This document shows, piece after piece, positions 26,896 through 35,801 of a stretch of DNA of 64,000 nt (position 1 is the stretch's first letter; each line of letters begins with the position of its first letter). The notes under the pieces were generated by a model. That model saw only the letters and a program-made list of their open reading frames with translations, made no database searches and had not been told where the DNA came from. The stretch comes from Gallionellaceae bacterium (GTDB lineage Bacteria > Pseudomonadota > Gammaproteobacteria > Burkholderiales > Thiobacillaceae). The stretch spans positions 1 through 64,000 of the forward strand of contig JAQTLN010000018.1 of NCBI GenBank assembly GCA_028714875.1, in the 5' to 3' direction. Made by a program: the position numbers and the translations under genes.

Positions 26896-27104
26896 TTTTG
26901 CAATCCACGAGGCAGGATCGGTAGTGGTAAGCCCGCTGTTCGCCGGCAGAATCCAGGGGTGCCTCTCTCGGAACGGCCCTTTTTTGTCGATTATTTTTAC
27001 AGTTACGTCCAAGTGTGAATAGCACCTCTTTTGTAATCAGGGTGTTATGTAGAGGCATGCTTATTGCGTAGAATGGGATGTCAATTTTTTGGGCGCCTCA
27101 CTCC

Positions 27105-27761
27105 ATGACAGATCGACCTACTAAGCCGAGTTCCAAGCAACCAGACCCGTTACGCAGGAAACTTGTCAAAGGCGGTGTCGCGACCCCCGTTGTGCTCGCC
27201 ACGCTCGCAAGCAAGCCCGTTCTCGCCGTTTCTTGGAACTGCACGATCTCCGGCCAGTTATCCGGAAATGTATCCGGTCATGGGGAGGAGTGCACGAACA
27301 TTGGAGAAAGCGCATCCAGCTTGGCTTCCAACACGTATAAGTATCCGTCCAATGCCATGAGCATGATCAGCGTGCTGTTCTCGGATTCCCCGGTATTGTC
27401 GACGACGAACTATTTCTTCATCTCTGGAGAGAGCACAGACCCTACTACAGGAATAGTCAGTGGCGGAACATTGAGCTTCAGCAGTAGTGGCACCCAACCG
27501 AGCGGGAGCTCTCCGGCCTCAATCAATCAAATTCTGCACTTGCCTACACCATCGGGAAGGGAATACGCGGTAAAAGCGTTGGTGTTGTTGCTCAATGCCA
27601 AGGACATTACCGACCCCAGCGTGTACCCGCTTATCCGGTCACAGGCGGAGCGTATGTATGTGGCGGCCGCGACGGGTGGGAGTTTTTCCGATACCAACCC
27701 GACTGTCGACTGGAGTAATGCCGAAGTCTTGCATTTCGTGAATCTTCTGTACTACCCGTAA
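27105..27761 (+). CDS. Exported protein, paralogue A of a divergent pair (unknown function)
   Basis: 218 residues. The N terminus PLRRKLVKGGVATPVVLATL is a Tat-like signal (RRxLxK then a hydrophobic run). It is followed by ASKPVLA and by WNCTISGQLSGNVSGHGEEC, nearly matched in the second gene. The middle is Ser/Thr/Gly-rich and low in recognisable structure. The C-terminal third aligns with its paralogue (LLNAK, GGSF, TVDWSNAEVLHFVNLLY). No enzyme motif is seen. Local base composition is lower in GC than the flanks (27.0-27.8 kb), with an AT-rich leader at 26985-27060. I do not recognise the family. Confidence 0.7.
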   Translation: MTDRPTKPSSKQPDPLRRKLVKGGVATPVVLATLASKPVLAVSWNCTISGQLSGNVSGHGEECTNIGESASSLASNTYKYPSNAMSMISVLFSDSPVLSTTNYFFISGESTDPTTGIVSGGTLSFSSSGTQPSGSSPASINQILHLPTPSGREYAVKALVLLLNAKDITDPSVYPLIRSQAERMYVAAATGGSFSDTNPTVDWSNAEVLHFVNLLYYP

Positions 27762-27784
27762 CCCAACCAACCACCATCAACCTG

Positions 27785-27812
27785 AAAAAGGGCTCTTCGC
27801 GGAGCCCTTTTT
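27785..27812 (+). terminator. Rho-independent terminator after exported protein A
   Basis: GGGCTC and GAGCCC form the stem at 27790-27807, extended by AAAAA on the left and TTTTT on the right, so it works in either direction. Confidence 0.85.
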
Positions 27813-28135
27813 CATCTGGCGCGCCGGCGTTGGTTTTCTGCTTGCACGGCGAGGATGTGTACGCATCCTCGCTATTGCGCGAGGCCGTGCGGCCGCCTGA
27901 TGCGGGAAATTCGCCGAGTATTCGACGTTGTCGTGGAGTTTCCTGTCAATGCCGCGGGTCGAATGGCACACCTCGGAACACTCAATAACCATCCGCGAGA
28001 GCACTGACGAAACGCTCGCTTAGCCTGGCCTGGCGCGGTATACGGGTGCGGATGGCAGTTGTACCTGGCGGAAGAATTGGTTGGGGCATGAAAGTTGCGT
28101 ATGAATACCTAAGCGTATTCAAGGGGTCGCAACAC
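27813..28135. other. Gene-free leader of the second exported-protein gene
   Basis: No supported gene in this 323-base stretch. It contains a GC-rich self-complementary stretch (GGCGAGGATGTGTACGCATCCTCGC, 27848-27872, a 10-bp stem), a GAATAC/GTATTC inverted repeat around CTAAGC at 28103-28120 immediately before the ribosome site AAGGGG, and a weak promoter-like TTGCGT. The hairpin and palindrome could be regulatory, but nothing identifies the regulator. Confidence 0.5.
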
Positions 28136-28759
28136 ATGAACCATCCTGTAAGCAAGATAGTCTCGGGCCAGCCTGATGTCTTGCGCAGAAGGCTAGCCAA
28201 GGGCGCACTGGCGCTTCCAGTCGTTTTGGCTACCCTTGCCAGCAAGCCCGTATTGGGCGCGGCGCCCTACAATTGCACGATCTCGGGGGCGCTTTCCGGC
28301 AACACGTCAACACATGGCCAGGAAGCACCCTGCTCCTCACTGGGCCTGTCGCCGGGGTACTGGAAGAATCACGATTATGATTGGCGCACGGTAAACCCGA
28401 ACGCCGCCTTCAAAACCGTGTTCGCGGATGCCTACTGGTGGATTTCACAAAATGCCAACGAGGTGGAGCTTTGTCCCGCCCAATATCAAAACTGCGCGCC
28501 CGATCCCACGCTCATGCAGGTTCTGACCAGCACGGCCGGCATGCGGCCCAACTTGAATTACCCGGCACTTGCTCGCGCGGCGGTGGCTTCTTTGCTGAAC
28601 GCCTATAAATTCGCGCCCGACTATCCTCTGACGCCCAATCAGGTCGTCGCCATGTTCAATGCCGTGTATCTGGGGGGGAGCTATGAGATCAATCCCGCCA
28701 CTTCATGGGGGCCCAGCCAGGTCATGACGTATTTCGAGAGTCTCTACACTGGTCCGTAA
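28136..28759 (+). CDS. Exported protein, paralogue B with SPGYWKNH motif (unknown function)
   Basis: 207 residues. The signal region VLRRRLAKGALALPVVLATL parallels paralogue A, with Tat-like RR and K spacing. After it come ASKPVLG, NCTISGALSGNTSTHG and then SPGYWKNHDYDW, a motif found in several unrelated secreted bacterial proteins. About six Cys are present in the mature part, so disulfides are likely. The C-terminal part (LLNAYKFAPDYPLTPNQV, GGSYEINPATSWGPSQV) aligns with A. The ATG at 28136 has AAGGGG 10 bases upstream. Its function is unknown. Confidence 0.72.
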   Translation: MNHPVSKIVSGQPDVLRRRLAKGALALPVVLATLASKPVLGAAPYNCTISGALSGNTSTHGQEAPCSSLGLSPGYWKNHDYDWRTVNPNAAFKTVFADAYWWISQNANEVELCPAQYQNCAPDPTLMQVLTSTAGMRPNLNYPALARAAVASLLNAYKFAPDYPLTPNQVVAMFNAVYLGGSYEINPATSWGPSQVMTYFESLYTGP

Positions 28760-28774
28760 CCCTGATAAGCCCCG

Positions 28775-28801
28775 AACGGGCGCCCTCGCGGCGCCCGTTT
28801 T
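28775..28801. terminator. Terminator between exported protein B and fbp
   Basis: AACGGGCGCC and GGCGCCCGTT make a perfect 10-bp stem around CTCGC, followed by T residues. The genes on either side converge here. Confidence 0.85.
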
Positions 28802-28809
28802 GTTTCTGG

Positions 28810-29814
28810 TCAGGCCTGGTGATACCCCACGACCACTTCCACCTCGTTCTTCGATCCCAGAATCACCGGCACACGCTGGTGCAGGTTTTCCGGTTGCATG
28901 TCGAGGATGCGTTCGCGGCCGGTGGAGGAGACGCCGCCGGCCTGTTCGACGATGAAGCTCATCGGGTTGGCTTCATAGAGCAGGCGCAGTTTGCCGGGTT
29001 TGGCCGGATCCTTGGTGTCGCGCGGGTACATGAAGACACCACCGCGGGTGAGGATGCGGTGCACCTCGGCGACCATGGAGGCCACCCAGCGCATGTTGAA
29101 ATCCTTGGCCCTGGGGCCGGTCTCGCCTTCCAGGCATTCCGACACATAGCGCTGTACCGGCGCTTCCCAGAAACGCTGGTTGGAGGCGTTGATGGCGAAT
29201 TCCTTGGTGTCGGCGGGGATCTTCATGCCCGGGTGGGTGAGGACGAACTCGCCGATGTCGCGGTCCAGGGTGAAGCCGTTGACGCCGTGACCAGTGGTCA
29301 GCACCAGCATGGTGGAGGAGCCGTACAGGGCGTAGCCGGCGCACACTTGCTTGACGCCGGGTTGCAGGAAATCGGCCGCGACAGCGGCGCGATTGGGCAC
29401 CTGGGCGCGCAGGATGGAGAAGATGGTGCCGACGGAAATGTTGATGTCGACGTTGCTGGAGCCGTCGAGCGGGTCGAATACCATCAGGTATTTGCCGAGC
29501 GGGTACTGGGTGGGAATCGGGTAGACCTCATCCATTTCCTCGGAGGCCATGCCGGCCAGGTGGCCGGCCCATTCGTTGCTGCGGATCATCATTTCGTTGG
29601 TGATCACGTCCAGCTTCTTCTGGGTTTCGCCCTGCACGTTCTCGGTTTCCAGCGCGCCCATCACGCCGATCAGGGCGCCCTTGTTCACCGCGTTGGAAAT
29701 GGTCTTGATGGCGGTGACGATGTCGTTCAGCAGCGCGGTGAAGTCGCCGGTGGCGCCGGCGATATGGCGTTGTTCTTCGATGATGAACTGGGTGAGCGTG
29801 GTTCCGGTGTGCAT
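28810..29814 (-). CDS. fbp: Fructose-1,6-bisphosphatase class I
   Basis: 334-residue Mg-dependent phosphatase of gluconeogenesis and, in autotrophs, the Calvin cycle. The catalytic and metal site [20 protein letters not shown] and [20 protein letters not shown] are intact. The start [11 protein letters not shown] at 29814 fits the family; the longer frame from 29937 adds 41 unrelated residues. It is not next to other Calvin-cycle genes here. Confidence 0.96.
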   Translation of the reverse strand: MHTGTTLTQFIIEEQRHIAGATGDFTALLNDIVTAIKTISNAVNKGALIGVMGALETENVQGETQKKLDVITNEMMIRSNEWAGHLAGMASEEMDEVYPIPTQYPLGKYLMVFDPLDGSSNVDINISVGTIFSILRAQVPNRAAVAADFLQPGVKQVCAGYALYGSSTMLVLTTGHGVNGFTLDRDIGEFVLTHPGMKIPADTKEFAINASNQRFWEAPVQRYVSECLEGETGPRAKDFNMRWVASMVAEVHRILTRGGVFMYPRDTKDPAKPGKLRLLYEANPMSFIVEQAGGVSSTGRERILDMQPENLHQRVPVILGSKNEVEVVVGYHQA

Positions 29815-29938
29815 GGGCTGGGTCTCTTGTGCGTATTGGAAGGCGTGGATTTTATTCGATAAGCCTGATTTATAACCAAGGAATCCTGGTTTATCGGCTG
29901 ATATTCCGTGAGCGAGGTTGCGCTGGCGGCGCGCCACA

Positions 29939-30871
29939 TTACTGGCTGGTGAGCTGGTCCGAGCGGGTAAATGTCCAGGTGCGGCTGATGCCGAGGATGT
30001 CCACCTTCTTGCGCATGCTTTCCGGGAAGGGCGCGAAGGGGGCGGCCATTTCGACGATATGCACCGCCGCCGCGTCGAGGATCTTGTGGCCGGAAGAACG
30101 GTCCACCTGGATCGATTCCAGGGTGCCGTCGGTGTTGATGCTGACGGTCAGGATGGGAGAGCCGTACAGGCGATTGCGCCGCGCGGCTTCCGGGTAATTC
30201 ATGTTGCCCACCCGCTCCACCTTGATGCGCCAGTCCTCAACGTATTGCGCGAAGGTGTATTCCTGCGCGCGGGCGCCGACAAACATGCGCCGTGGGCGTT
30301 TCTGGTACTCATCCATCTGGGTATCGATGCGTGCTTGCAGGCGCGCCATTTCCAGGCTGCGCGCGGCGAGATCGAGCGGCGCCGGGTTGGGCGCGGCCGG
30401 GTGCTGTTCCGTGGGCGGCGCCGGCTTCTGCTCCGCCACCTTGTAGTCAGACTTCACCTGGGTCATCAGGGCCTGCGCCTGGGCCTCCAGAGCCCGTACC
30501 CGGGCGTTGAATTCGGCTTCGGCGCTTATGGCCTGTTCCCGGTCTGAGGCGGGCAAGGGCGATTTCGCCTGGCGGTCCTCGTCGACATTGCCACCGCCGT
30601 CCAGGTTCGACTGCGCCAGCACGTCCGCCTTGATCGGCTTGGCTTTGGTCTTGGCGTTGACCAGCACCACGTCCAGGGGCGGGTTCTGGTTTTCAAACAG
30701 CTTGGGGTTGGCCGCCTTGAATTGCATGCCGAAGATGAACAGGACATGCACGATGGCGGAAATCAGGATCGCCTTGGTGAAGCGGTCGTCCCAGTCCGCC
30801 GAGGTCAGCGGCGCATAGGGGAGCGGCTCGAGGAACTCACTCAGGTGTCTGGGCGCGTGCGGGTGCGACAT
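29939..30871 (-). CDS. TonB-family energy transducer
   Basis: 310 residues. There is a short cytoplasmic start, one membrane helix (about 33-50, [16 protein letters not shown]), and a long charged, coiled and Pro/Ala-rich periplasmic spacer (65-190). The C-terminal TonB fold is [24 protein letters not shown]. ExbB and ExbD are not nearby. It starts 13 bases after the RNase gene stop and is probably cotranscribed. TonB-type or TolA-like function is inferred from architecture. Confidence 0.82.
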   Translation of the reverse strand: MSHPHAPRHLSEFLEPLPYAPLTSADWDDRFTKAILISAIVHVLFIFGMQFKAANPKLFENQNPPLDVVLVNAKTKAKPIKADVLAQSNLDGGGNVDEDRQAKSPLPASDREQAISAEAEFNARVRALEAQAQALMTQVKSDYKVAEQKPAPPTEQHPAAPNPAPLDLAARSLEMARLQARIDTQMDEYQKRPRRMFVGARAQEYTFAQYVEDWRIKVERVGNMNYPEAARRNRLYGSPILTVSINTDGTLESIQVDRSSGHKILDAAAVHIVEMAAPFAPFPESMRKKVDILGISRTWTFTRSDQLTSQ

Positions 30872-30884
30872 TCCACGAGTTCGC

Positions 30885-32723
30885 TCAGGTGTCCAGGTGC
30901 GCGAGGTAGCGACAGGTCAGGTCGATGTCGAGCAGGTCGATGTCGGACAGCGCGACGCGGATGCGGTCGCCCGGATTCAGCGTCGGCGCGCCGGTGATGC
31001 GGGCAACGAAGGGAAGGCCGTCGAGGCGCACCAGATTCTCGCGCCAGGCGGTGGCGTCGATCTCCTCTACTTTTTCCTGCTGAATCCAGCGCAGGCACCA
31101 GTAGCGTTCCATGCGGCGCTGGTAGTCGTTGTAGACGTCGTAGGCCAGTTCGAAGTCGCGCACGGCGGCGAACAACAGCGGGTCGGAGGCGGTGTGCGGC
31201 GGGATTTCGCCGGCGGCGGCGGCGAGTATCTGGCGCTGGTTGACCAGGTCGACATATCGCCGCAAGGGCGACGTGCTCCAGGTGTAGCAGGACACCCCAA
31301 GGCCTTCGTGCGGCGCCGGGCTCAGGGTCATGCGAACCTTGCCGCCGGTCTGCGCGCGGTAGATGCCGGCCACGTTTTTCTCGGCGAGGAATTCGCCCCA
31401 ACGGTTGTTGGCCAGGATCATCAATTCCGAGACCAGCTTGTCGATGGGGTTGCCGCGCGCGCGCGGGTTGATTTCTACGAGCTCGTCCCGCACACGAAAC
31501 ACGAAATCATGGCGCTGTACCTGCTCTGCCTTGCCGCGCCCGATTTCCAGGCTACGGGCAAAGGCGTATAGCCATTCCAGTTCGCGGCGGAACGGGTAAT
31601 CCGGGCCGGGCTGGCCGATCGTGTTCTCGTTGAACAGCGGCTCCAGGGTCTCGTGGCGCAGGTTGGCGGCGATACTGATGCGATCCGCCACGGTGGCGAC
31701 AGTTTCGATGTTGTAGTCGGGGCCGACCTCCAGATATAGGGAGAGCGCCGGGCATTCGCAGTTTTCCGCCAGGGTGTACTGGGCGATCAGGTCCTCCGGC
31801 AGCATGGTGAATTTTTCCGCCGGGGCGTAGACCGTCGACAACCGGCTCGCCGCCAGGCGGTCCAGGTCGGAGCCGGGCAGGATGCCGAGCGCGGGCGCGG
31901 CGATGTGGATGCCGACGCGGGCGCCGCCGTCGGGCCGGAAGATCACCGAGAAGGCATCGTCGATCTCGGTGGTGGCGGCGTCGTCGATGCTGAACGCGGG
32001 CGTGTCGCCCGCCGGCAGGATCGGCGGCGGCAGGGGCGCGGCCAGTTCGGGAAAGCCGAAACCCTTGGGGAAATGTTCGAGACGAAACGCCTGGCGGTGG
32101 AATTCGTGGCTGGAGGGAATCGCCCCGCATTTGTCCAGCAGGCGCACCGGGGAGAGGCTGGTCGCGGCGCAGGCCTCGTTCAGCGCTTTGTACTCCAGGC
32201 CGTTCTTGTCCGGCTTGTGCGCCAGCTCGAAGACATGGCCGTGGAAGGGTTCCGGCAGTTTACCGGCGACCAGCAGGGCCACCCACTCGGCGCGCAACGC
32301 CGCCTCGCGCGCGCGTCGTTCCAGGCCGGCTTTGGCGGCGGCGAGGATGTCGGCGGCGGCGGCCTTGTAGCGGCCCTTGCCTTTTTTCTGGAAGTAGATG
32401 GGCGCGTTATGCAAGGCCAGGACGATGGCGCTGGCTTCGGTCGGCGTGGCGGCATGTCCGAAATAGTCGGCCGCCAGCGTCTCGAAGCCGAACTCTTCGG
32501 TGCCCGCCACTTCCCAGAGGAAGTCCAGGTCCAGTTCCTCCTTGAGCGCGCGGGCGTTTTCCATGACCTCTGCCGGTAGCGGCGAGCCAAAGCGCAGCAA
32601 AACGTGGTTGGTTTTCAGCTTGCCGCGTTTGCCATGCTGGGATTCGATCTGCAGCGAGCTGTCGTTGTCGGCCAGGATGGTTCCGGCCTTGATGTCGCCG
32701 TCTTCTTCGTAAAGCAAATACAT
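30885..32723 (-). CDS. RNase II-family exoribonuclease
   Basis: 612 residues. The RNB catalytic domain has the metal-binding stretch SIDDAATTEIDDAFSVIF, HIAAPALGI and the later GVSCYTWSTSPLRRYVDLVNQ. It digests RNA 3' to 5'. The first 60 residues and the C-terminal part resemble the shorter betaproteobacterial RNase II type. A typical C-terminal S1 domain is short or divergent here. It starts 4 bases after the YqiA-like gene ends. Confidence 0.88.
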   Translation of the reverse strand: MYLLYEEDGDIKAGTILADNDSSLQIESQHGKRGKLKTNHVLLRFGSPLPAEVMENARALKEELDLDFLWEVAGTEEFGFETLAADYFGHAATPTEASAIVLALHNAPIYFQKKGKGRYKAAAADILAAAKAGLERRAREAALRAEWVALLVAGKLPEPFHGHVFELAHKPDKNGLEYKALNEACAATSLSPVRLLDKCGAIPSSHEFHRQAFRLEHFPKGFGFPELAAPLPPPILPAGDTPAFSIDDAATTEIDDAFSVIFRPDGGARVGIHIAAPALGILPGSDLDRLAASRLSTVYAPAEKFTMLPEDLIAQYTLAENCECPALSLYLEVGPDYNIETVATVADRISIAANLRHETLEPLFNENTIGQPGPDYPFRRELEWLYAFARSLEIGRGKAEQVQRHDFVFRVRDELVEINPRARGNPIDKLVSELMILANNRWGEFLAEKNVAGIYRAQTGGKVRMTLSPAPHEGLGVSCYTWSTSPLRRYVDLVNQRQILAAAAGEIPPHTASDPLLFAAVRDFELAYDVYNDYQRRMERYWCLRWIQQEKVEEIDATAWRENLVRLDGLPFVARITGAPTLNPGDRIRVALSDIDLLDIDLTCRYLAHLDT

Positions 32724-32726
32724 GAG

Positions 32727-33281
32727 TTAAAACGCCAGGATGTCGGGGAGATATTCGGTGAAGCGGGTGAAGCCGTGGTCGCCACCTTGCAGGACCACTT
32801 GGCGGGCGCCGGGGAAGGCCGCCACCGCTTCGCGGTAATCGAGCACTTCGTCGCCGGTTTCCAGGAGCAGCAGGTAACGCTCCATGTGCTCGGGTTGGGG
32901 CGCCAGTGCCTGTAATTCGGCCAGATGTTCAGGGGAGAACACATATTCGATCTCGCTATGCCAGTTCTTCTGCACGCTACCGAGGTAATCGGCCAGCTTC
33001 TCGTGGCAAGCCACACAGGGATTGACCAGCACGGCTTTCAGGCCATGTTTTTCCGCGAGATAGGTGGCATAGAAGCCGCCCAGAGAGCTGCCGATCAACT
33101 TGGCCGGGCCGACACTGCGCGCGATCAGGCCTTCGAGCAGGGCAATGGCGGCGGCGGGACGATCCGGCAGGTCGGGGCAGACACAGGCCTCGCCGAGGCC
33201 ATGCTCCACCATCCAGGAAATAAGGTCGCGCGCCTTGCCGGACTGGGAGGAACTGTTGAAACCGTGGATGTAGATCAGCAT
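32727..33281 (-). CDS. YqiA-like alpha/beta hydrolase (esterase)
   Basis: 184 residues. An oxyanion IYIHGFNSSSQS is followed by the nucleophile elbow GSSLGGFYA, the acid in ETGDEVLDYRE and the His in GGDHGFTRF. This is the set of the UPF0227/YqiA esterases. The start may be 33281 or 33290 (MPAM...); neither has a clear ribosome site, and I use the one giving MLIYIHGF. It is the first gene of the YqiA-RNase-TonB run. Confidence 0.85.
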   Translation of the reverse strand: MLIYIHGFNSSSQSGKARDLISWMVEHGLGEACVCPDLPDRPAAAIALLEGLIARSVGPAKLIGSSLGGFYATYLAEKHGLKAVLVNPCVACHEKLADYLGSVQKNWHSEIEYVFSPEHLAELQALAPQPEHMERYLLLLETGDEVLDYREAVAAFPGARQVVLQGGDHGFTRFTEYLPDILAF

Positions 33282-33365
33282 GGCGGGCATTTTAGCGGGA
33301 AGCCCGCCCCGCCTCGCGAACAATCCGGGTGATTCGTGGGATGCGGTTCGCCGCGCTCACCACAT

Positions 33366-33962
33366 CTACGATCTTGGGATTTGCCCCAGCCACGCCGTGA
33401 GCCGATCCAGCGCTTGCGTGAGGGCGGCATTGGCCCCTTGCGCGGCGCCACGCGCGTCGTGGCTAGGGGCGGGTGCCTGGGTTTCGATGCGGGTGCGGGC
33501 GAGCAAATGGGCGTCGCCGCGGCGCACCAGTTCGACTTCCAGCAGCAATCTCACCTCGCCCGGCGCCCGCGCGGCGTCATGGTAGAAGTCGAGCAAACGG
33601 GTATTGAGCTGATAGCCGCCTTCGACGCCGGAGCCCAGCGGGGCGACCGCCGGGAACAGCGCGGATTGCTCCAGGCGCTGGCGGATCAGTTGCGCGATGC
33701 GCGGCGCCGGCAATTCCGTCTGGCGCGCGTATTGGTAATGCCCGCGCGTGCCCGGCGCGCGGCTATAGGCCATGGCGCTGCTCTGATAGAAGGTCGGCGC
33801 GTCGGTTTCCCGTATCAGCAGCGTATCCGGCCAGGTGGGTTTTGCGCCGGCGCTGGCCGTGCCCTGATCTTCCAGCACATACCAGGTGGCGGCCTGGCGT
33901 GGCCCGGACAGGCTACATGCGCCGAGAAACAACAGACTGAAGATGATGAGACGGGTATTCAT
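33366..33962 (-). CDS. ABC-type transport auxiliary lipoprotein (PqiC/MlaC-side component)
   Basis: 198 residues. Signal peptide with lipobox LGAC at the N terminus, then a domain of the ABC_trans_aux family (TWYVLED, TDAPTFYQSSAMAY, QYARQTELPAPRIAQLI). Such outer-membrane lipoproteins finish the path of MCE lipid transporters. Its ATG overlaps the stop of the MCE gene by one base (TAATG). Confidence 0.85.
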   Translation of the reverse strand: MNTRLIIFSLLFLGACSLSGPRQAATWYVLEDQGTASAGAKPTWPDTLLIRETDAPTFYQSSAMAYSRAPGTRGHYQYARQTELPAPRIAQLIRQRLEQSALFPAVAPLGSGVEGGYQLNTRLLDFYHDAARAPGEVRLLLEVELVRRGDAHLLARTRIETQAPAPSHDARGAAQGANAALTQALDRLTAWLGQIPRS

Positions 33963-34927
33963 TAACGTTCCTCCCCCGGGCCCAGGTTCCCTTGTGGCGG
34001 GCCAAACAGAATGCGTTCCGGTTCGCCCAGGGCGCGCGCGGATTGCTGCATGGCGCGGCCGCTATCGCGCAGTACTTTGCTGGTGGCCTGTAGATCCTGG
34101 CTGGCGAGGTCGGCGGTGAGGCGCAGGCTCAGGCTGAGGGCGCCGATTTCCGTCCGGGTCTGTTCCAGGGTGGCGCCGGCGCTGTCCAGGGTGGCGCGTA
34201 CCGTGTTCAAAGTGTCACGCGACTGCGCCGCGAGATTGTCGATATGGTGGCCGGTGGCGGTCAGGGTCGTTTCTACCGCCACACCGACCTGCTCCAGTCG
34301 CTCGGCGGCGCGCCGCGATTGCTCCAGCGTTTCGCGCAAGGCCGGGGCGCTTGCCGCCAATTGCCCGGTGAGCGCGCGAGTATTAGCCAGGGTGCCGGCG
34401 ATGGCGCGCTGGTTGTCCTCCGACAGCAAGCGGTTGATGCGTTGCAGCGCCTCGCTGCCGTTGTTGCCCAGGTCCTCCAGCACACTGGTCATGCGGGTCA
34501 TCTCCGGCACACCTTCCGCGATGACCGGATAGGTCTCGCCGGGTGGCAGATGGGTGAGCGGGGGGGCGTTGACCGTGGTGTTGGTCAGGTCGACGCCGGC
34601 GATGCCGGTGACCAGCTTGCGGTTGACCATGGCCAGGGCGCCTTCCAGCACAGGGATGCGCGCGTCCACTTCCAGCAACACGCGCACACCGCGCGCGGTA
34701 TCGGGCAGGATGCGGTAGTCCGCCACGCGACCCACCTTGATGCCGCGCATGCGTACCTCGCTGCCGATTTGCAGGCCTTCCAGCGACTGCTTCTGGAAAT
34801 ACACGGTGTAGCGCGTGCTGGGTTGACTGTCCTTGGCGCCGGACAGCCAGTAGAGGCCGCCGGCCAGGGCCATGAACAGGGCGATCAGCGTGCCGCCGAT
34901 CCAGGCATAACGTGCTTCGGATTCCAT
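33962..34927 (-). CDS. MCE (MlaD-like) lipid-transport substrate-binding protein
   Basis: 321 residues. A single N-terminal membrane anchor (about 10-28) precedes an MCE domain (about 35-120: RYTVYFQKQSLEGLQIGSEVRMRGIKVG). A long helical Ala/Leu/Gln-rich tail follows (180-300). MCE rings carry phospholipids between membranes. It is the central gene of the permease-ATPase-MCE-lipoprotein operon. Confidence 0.9.
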   Translation of the reverse strand: MESEARYAWIGGTLIALFMALAGGLYWLSGAKDSQPSTRYTVYFQKQSLEGLQIGSEVRMRGIKVGRVADYRILPDTARGVRVLLEVDARIPVLEGALAMVNRKLVTGIAGVDLTNTTVNAPPLTHLPPGETYPVIAEGVPEMTRMTSVLEDLGNNGSEALQRINRLLSEDNQRAIAGTLANTRALTGQLAASAPALRETLEQSRRAAERLEQVGVAVETTLTATGHHIDNLAAQSRDTLNTVRATLDSAGATLEQTRTEIGALSLSLRLTADLASQDLQATSKVLRDSGRAMQQSARALGEPERILFGPPQGNLGPGEER

Positions 34928-34942
34928 GGTTACTCCACCATC

Positions 34943-35009
34943 GTAGGGCGGAACGCGAAGCGGTTCCGCCGATTCATGCGGCGGATCGCCCGTTGGGCAT
35001 CCGCCCTAC
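34943..35009. repeat. REP element between MCE and ATPase genes
   Basis: GTAGGGCGGA at one end and TCCGCCCTAC at the other close a palindrome, with an inner GGCGGAAC...GTTCCGCC hairpin (GCGGAACGCGAAGCGGTTCCGC). The unit shares GTAGGGCGGAACGC with the 71-bp tandem array at 58.6 kb. It lies inside the operon between the ATPase gene (upstream) and the MCE gene and may reduce expression downstream. Confidence 0.8.
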
Positions 35010-35017
35010 CGCAAGGA

Positions 35018-35773
35018 TCACTCCACCGCCCGTGTATCGAAATAAGATCGTATCCACTCATGCTGGACCTGTGCCACTTCACGCACCGGGCCGTCGGCGA
35101 TCACCTTGCCCTCGAACAGCACGATGACGCGATCCGCCAGGCCCCACAAGCTGTCCAGGTCATGTGTGGTGAGCAGCACGGTCAAGCCCAGGCTATCCAC
35201 CAGGACGCGCAAGGTACTGTCGAATTCGCGCGCGCTGATCGGGTCGAGGCCGGAAGTGGGTTCGTCGAGCAGTAGCAATTCCGGTTCCAGCGCCAGGGCG
35301 CGCGCCAGGGCCGCGCGTTTGCGCATGCCGCCGGATAACTCGCTGGGCATCTTGTTGGCGGCATCCGGCGGCAGGCCGGCGAGCGCGAGCTTGAGTTGAA
35401 CCACTTCGTCGCGCAGGGACTCGGGCAACCAGGGCAAGTGTTCACGCAGCGGCGTGGCCACGTTTTCCGCCACGCGCATGGCGGAAAACAGGGCGCCGTC
35501 CTGGAACAGCAGGCCGAAGCGGCGGCGCAGAGTCTGCAACGCGCCGGCATGCAACTTCGCCAGATCCTGGCCGAACAGCTTCACCTGGCCGCCGCTGGGG
35601 CTGAGCAGACCGACCAATTGATTCAGCAACACGGTCTTGCCGGTTCCGCTACCGCCGATCAGGGCGGCGATTTCGCCCGGCCGCAGCGCGAAGGAAACGC
35701 CATCGTGTATCCAATGCCCGCCCAGCCGGGTGCGCAGGCCGACGACTTCGATGACCGGCGCCACGTCGTTCAT
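35018..35773 (-). CDS. ABC transporter ATPase of the MCE system (MlaF-like)
   Basis: 251 residues. Walker A GGSGTGKTVLL, Q-loop LLFQDGALF, signature LSGGMRKRAALARAL, Walker B LLLLDEPTSGLD and switch His in TTHDLDSL are all present, so an active ATPase. GTG/ATG choice: the ATG at 35773 opens MNDVAPVIEVVGL; the longer frame from 35842 overlaps the permease gene. Confidence 0.93.
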   Translation of the reverse strand: MNDVAPVIEVVGLRTRLGGHWIHDGVSFALRPGEIAALIGGSGTGKTVLLNQLVGLLSPSGGQVKLFGQDLAKLHAGALQTLRRRFGLLFQDGALFSAMRVAENVATPLREHLPWLPESLRDEVVQLKLALAGLPPDAANKMPSELSGGMRKRAALARALALEPELLLLDEPTSGLDPISAREFDSTLRVLVDSLGLTVLLTTHDLDSLWGLADRVIVLFEGKVIADGPVREVAQVQHEWIRSYFDTRAVE

Positions 35774-35801
35774 CTGTACCCTCTCGCGCCGCGCGGAGTG
35801 C

